A stretch of 7,553 nucleotides of DNA from Actinomycetota bacterium (lineage in GTDB: Bacteria; Actinomycetota; Humimicrobiia; Humimicrobiales; Humimicrobiaceae), in NCBI GenBank assembly GCA_023475715.1, contig JAMCVO010000299.1, forward strand, positions 1-7,553, given 5' to 3'. The translations under genes and the position numbers were made by a program. Below the pieces are notes generated by a model. That model was not told the DNA's origin, searched no databases, and was given only the letters and a program-made list of their open reading frames with translations. This document shows positions 6,384-7,553 of the stretch, piece after piece (position 1 is the first letter of the stretch; every line of letters starts with the position of its first letter).

Positions 6384-6434
6384 ATGATAAAAAAGTCTAA
6401 AATTATTTTTTAATATTAAATAAATTTAATATTA
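6384..6434 (-). promoter_or_regulatory. Putative rrf2 promoter overlapped by a 24-bp dyad
   Basis: On the minus strand TTAAAA (6413-6408) and TATCAT (6389-6384) are separated by 18 bp and could be the rrf2 promoter, starting about 14 nt before the ATG. A perfect dyad with 11-bp arms and a 2-nt centre (6411-6421 and 6424-6434) overlaps the -35. This placement and size fit an Rrf2-type operator and autoregulation. However, the dyad is pure A/T and also overlaps the doxX stop codon, so chance is a real alternative. Confidence 0.35.
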
Positions 6435-6926
6435 TTCCAATGCCGGGGATCTTTTGACAAGCTTGGTATTGACCCACCATCTTCCAAGTCCGGCAACCTG
6501 ACCTGCTTTTAGCAACAATAGTATTAATAAGACTAATATATTAACCAAATGATCGTCTATCTGGAAAATATCATTTGGTTTTGGAAGAGATGCAGCCCAC
6601 ATTAAAAACATCAAAACTGAACCAGAAATGGTTCCTATTTTCATACCAATTCCCAAAAGTAGTACTAATCCAATTAGAAGCAGTGCTAGCATAAATAACC
6701 AATCAGTTACACCTTTGCCTCCGATAGCATTAAAAAATTTAGTAAATGGACCAGTAGCACCTTTGGTTAGAAATCCGAATGTGGGAGAACCACCTCTAAT
6801 CCATGCTCTCTCCGGAGCTGTGGCAAAACCCAGTCCCAGCAGTTTGTCAAAAAAAGCCCATAAAAATTGAGCAGCCATGACAAACCTTGTGATTGCAACA
6901 ACAATCTTGATCCCTTTCCCTTCCAT
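6432..6926 (-). CDS. DoxX-family membrane protein
   Basis: A 164-residue inner-membrane protein with four hydrophobic helices (about 8-30, 75-93, 97-114 and 126-142). It matches the DoxX group, which includes the membrane subunit of thiosulfate:quinone oxidoreductase, though most members have no proven reaction. Recognisable stretches are ITRFVMAAQFLWAFFDKLLGLGF (helix 1, with the conserved FDK), WIRGGSPTFGFL (42-53), a GPFTKFF loop (59-65), DWLFMLALLLIGL (75-87), LGIGMKIG (91-98), DDHLVN (124-129) and the C-terminal GLGRWW (146-151). This subtype, with GGSPT and DDH motifs, is one I associate with Actinobacteria and Chloroflexi. There is no heme or cysteine motif. A strong AAAGGGGG ribosome binding site ends 4 nt before the ATG. 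It lies 65 bp upstream of rrf2 on the same strand and may be controlled by it; that is inference from position. Confidence 0.9.
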   Translation of the reverse strand: MEGKGIKIVVAITRFVMAAQFLWAFFDKLLGLGFATAPERAWIRGGSPTFGFLTKGATGPFTKFFNAIGGKGVTDWLFMLALLLIGLVLLLGIGMKIGTISGSVLMFLMWAASLPKPNDIFQIDDHLVNILVLLILLLLKAGQVAGLGRWWVNTKLVKRSPALE

Positions 6927-6930
6927 ACAT

Positions 6931-6938
6931 CCCCCTTT
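6931..6938 (-). promoter_or_regulatory. Strong ribosome binding site of the doxX-like gene
   Basis: The minus strand reads AAAGGGGG ending 4 nt before ATG 6926. It is the most G-rich site in the window and fixes this start. Another ATG at 6930 overlaps it in a different frame and is not used. Confidence 0.6.
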
Positions 6939-6962
6939 AATTATTACTAATAATATTGAATC

Positions 6963-6992
6963 AGTATACTATTTAATTGTGCCAATATGCAA
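6963..6992 (-). promoter_or_regulatory. Putative promoter of the doxX-like gene
   Basis: On the minus strand TTGCAT (6992-6987) and TATACT (6968-6963, five of six consensus bases) are 18 bp apart. Transcription would start near 6956, about 30 nt before the ATG. The weak -35 beside an activator-like box (6996-7011) suggests an activated promoter. Confidence 0.45.
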
Positions 6993-6995
6993 GAA

Positions 6996-7011
6996 TGTGA
7001 CAAATGTAACA
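6996..7011. promoter_or_regulatory. CRP/FNR-superfamily-like binding site
   Basis: TGTGA-CAAATG-TAACA matches the TGTGA-N6-TCACA half-site arrangement of CRP-type regulators at nine of ten positions. It lies immediately upstream of the -35 of the doxX-like gene, centred about 47 bp before the inferred start. That is the usual region for an activator. It is also in the divergent spacer before the acidic repeat gene. No CRP-family gene is in the window, so the regulator is unknown. Confidence 0.4.
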
Positions 7012-7138
7012 ATGATTTATTGATAAAAATTGATTGATGTTTGTTGGTTTTCAGAAATATTTTTTAAAACTCAACAAATTATGATTTTTTTTCGTTTATA
7101 TTAGTGAGACATAAATTAATCAATACAATAAAAAAATT

Positions 7139-7144
7139 GGAGGT
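7139..7144 (+). promoter_or_regulatory. Consensus ribosome binding site of the acidic repeat gene
   Basis: GGAGGT is a near-perfect anti-16S match. It favours the ATG at 7150 (5-nt gap) over the in-frame ATG at 7147 (2-nt gap). A -10-like TATATT lies at 7097-7102, but no good -35 accompanies it. Confidence 0.65.
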
Positions 7145-7149
7145 AAATG

Positions 7150-7553
7150 ATGTCAAAGAAAATAAAGAATAGTAATTTATTTGTACGAATATTCACAATT
7201 ACGATTCTAGTCTCTCTTTTTTCCTATTTGAGCTTATCTTTACCTAATTACATCTATGGTGACAGTAAAGAAGGTAAAGCTATAACTGATATCGAAGAAG
7301 GTTTAAGTGAGGCTGACGATGAGATTGATGTCAAGGATGATATAGCTGATATTAATGATGACATTGATATAGAAAATGATGCAGATGAGGTTAATGAAGA
7401 CATTGATATCGAAAATGATATAAATGAGGCTGACGATGAGATTGATGTAAAAGATGATTTAAATGATATAGAAAATAAAGTAAATGAGGTTGATGCAGAT
7501 GTAGATGTTAATAATACTGAAAATAATACTGAAAAAACTAAAAACACAAACAG
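7150..7553 (+). CDS. Exported acidic protein with 13-residue tandem repeats, cut by the right edge
   Basis: The frame is open for 134 codons and runs off the window. Residues 1-13 are basic (K3, K4, K6, R13), and 14-31 form a hydrophobic core, a typical Sec signal peptide or N-terminal anchor. There is no lipobox cysteine, and the cleavage site is unclear (perhaps near IYG, 35-37). From residue 52 five 13-residue units follow (52, 65, 78, 91, 104). Their pattern is [ILA]-x-x-[AIV]-x-x-x-[IV]-[DN], with most other positions Asp or Glu. Units 1-4 hold 27 acidic residues out of 52 and only two Lys. Unit 4 nearly copies unit 1 (11 of 13 identical). After residue 120 the chain becomes Asn/Thr/Glu-rich. 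I recognise no family. Ion binding, a surface layer role or a spacer are possible. The gene is divergent from the doxX-like gene across a 223-bp spacer. Confidence 0.8.
   Translation, partial: MSKKIKNSNLFVRIFTITILVSLFSYLSLSLPNYIYGDSKEGKAITDIEEGLSEADDEIDVKDDIADINDDIDIENDADEVNEDIDIENDINEADDEIDVKDDLNDIENKVNEVDADVDVNNTENNTEKTKNTN
7303..7497 (+). repeat. Five tandem 39-bp coding repeats
   Basis: In-frame repeats of 39 bp encode the 13-residue units of the acidic protein. The clearest DNA identity is a 24-bp exact direct repeat (7308-7331 and 7425-7448), 117 bp or three units apart. Units 2 and 3 share the codons for IDIEND. The fifth unit is divergent. The spacing suggests a three-unit block was duplicated, and such arrays can vary in copy number. 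Confidence 0.75.

Noticed and set aside
7019..7038. Three ATTGAT words near the acidic gene promoter
   Set aside because: These are short, AT-rich direct repeats with irregular spacing (10 and 4 bp), not an FNR-type inverted repeat.
7254..7547. Long Ser-rich open frame on the minus strand opposite the acidic repeats
   Set aside because: It is the antisense of the GAT/GAA-rich repeats, which read as Ser/Ile/Phe codons in reverse. The plus-strand frame has a signal peptide and a GGAGGT ribosome binding site; the minus one has neither.

Overview
The window is AT-rich bacterial DNA (some intergenic stretches are nearly pure A/T). It carries housekeeping and accessory genes mostly on the minus strand. 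The gene set (pyruvate kinase of the GPKIR type, an AmmeMemoRadiSam radical SAM enzyme, an Rrf2 regulator with three cysteines, a DoxX-type membrane protein and a tandem DUF2795-like protein) suggests a low-GC, probably anaerobic bacterium. DUF2795 and this DoxX subtype are familiar from Actinobacteria and Chloroflexi, so a low-GC deep-branching relative is possible, but the lineage cannot be fixed from the sequence alone.

Layout. At the left edge a minus-strand gene begins at position 41 and runs out of the window, with a promoter (99-126) and a ribosome binding site. Next come pyruvate kinase (216-1685, minus), a CPBP-family membrane protease homologue (1884-2495, minus), a very AT-rich 326-bp divergent spacer, and a membrane acyltransferase (2822-3964, plus). 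A spacer follows with an inverted repeat, a tRNA T-arm-like fragment and a small hairpin, then tRNA-Cys(GCA) with an encoded CCA end (4122-4195, minus). The AmrS radical SAM gene (4265 to about 5288, minus) is interrupted by a clean one-base frameshift. A minus-strand cluster follows: a doxX-like gene (6432-6926), an rrf2 regulator (5941-6366) and a tandem DUF2795-like gene (5555-5914), ended by a weak terminator. The last gene (from 7150, plus) is cut by the right edge. It encodes an exported, extremely acidic protein with five tandem 13-residue repeats.

How the genes may work together. The rrf2 and DUF2795 genes are 26 bp apart and are probably co-transcribed. A doxX-like gene lies just upstream on the same strand with its own promoter and a CRP/FNR-like box, so redox- or respiration-linked control is plausible but inferred. 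Pyruvate kinase, the CPBP protein, the acyltransferase and AmrS show no clear shared pathway. No complete mobile element, CRISPR array or defence system is visible. The least explained parts are the acidic repeat protein, the frameshifted amrS and the Rrf2/DUF2795 pair.
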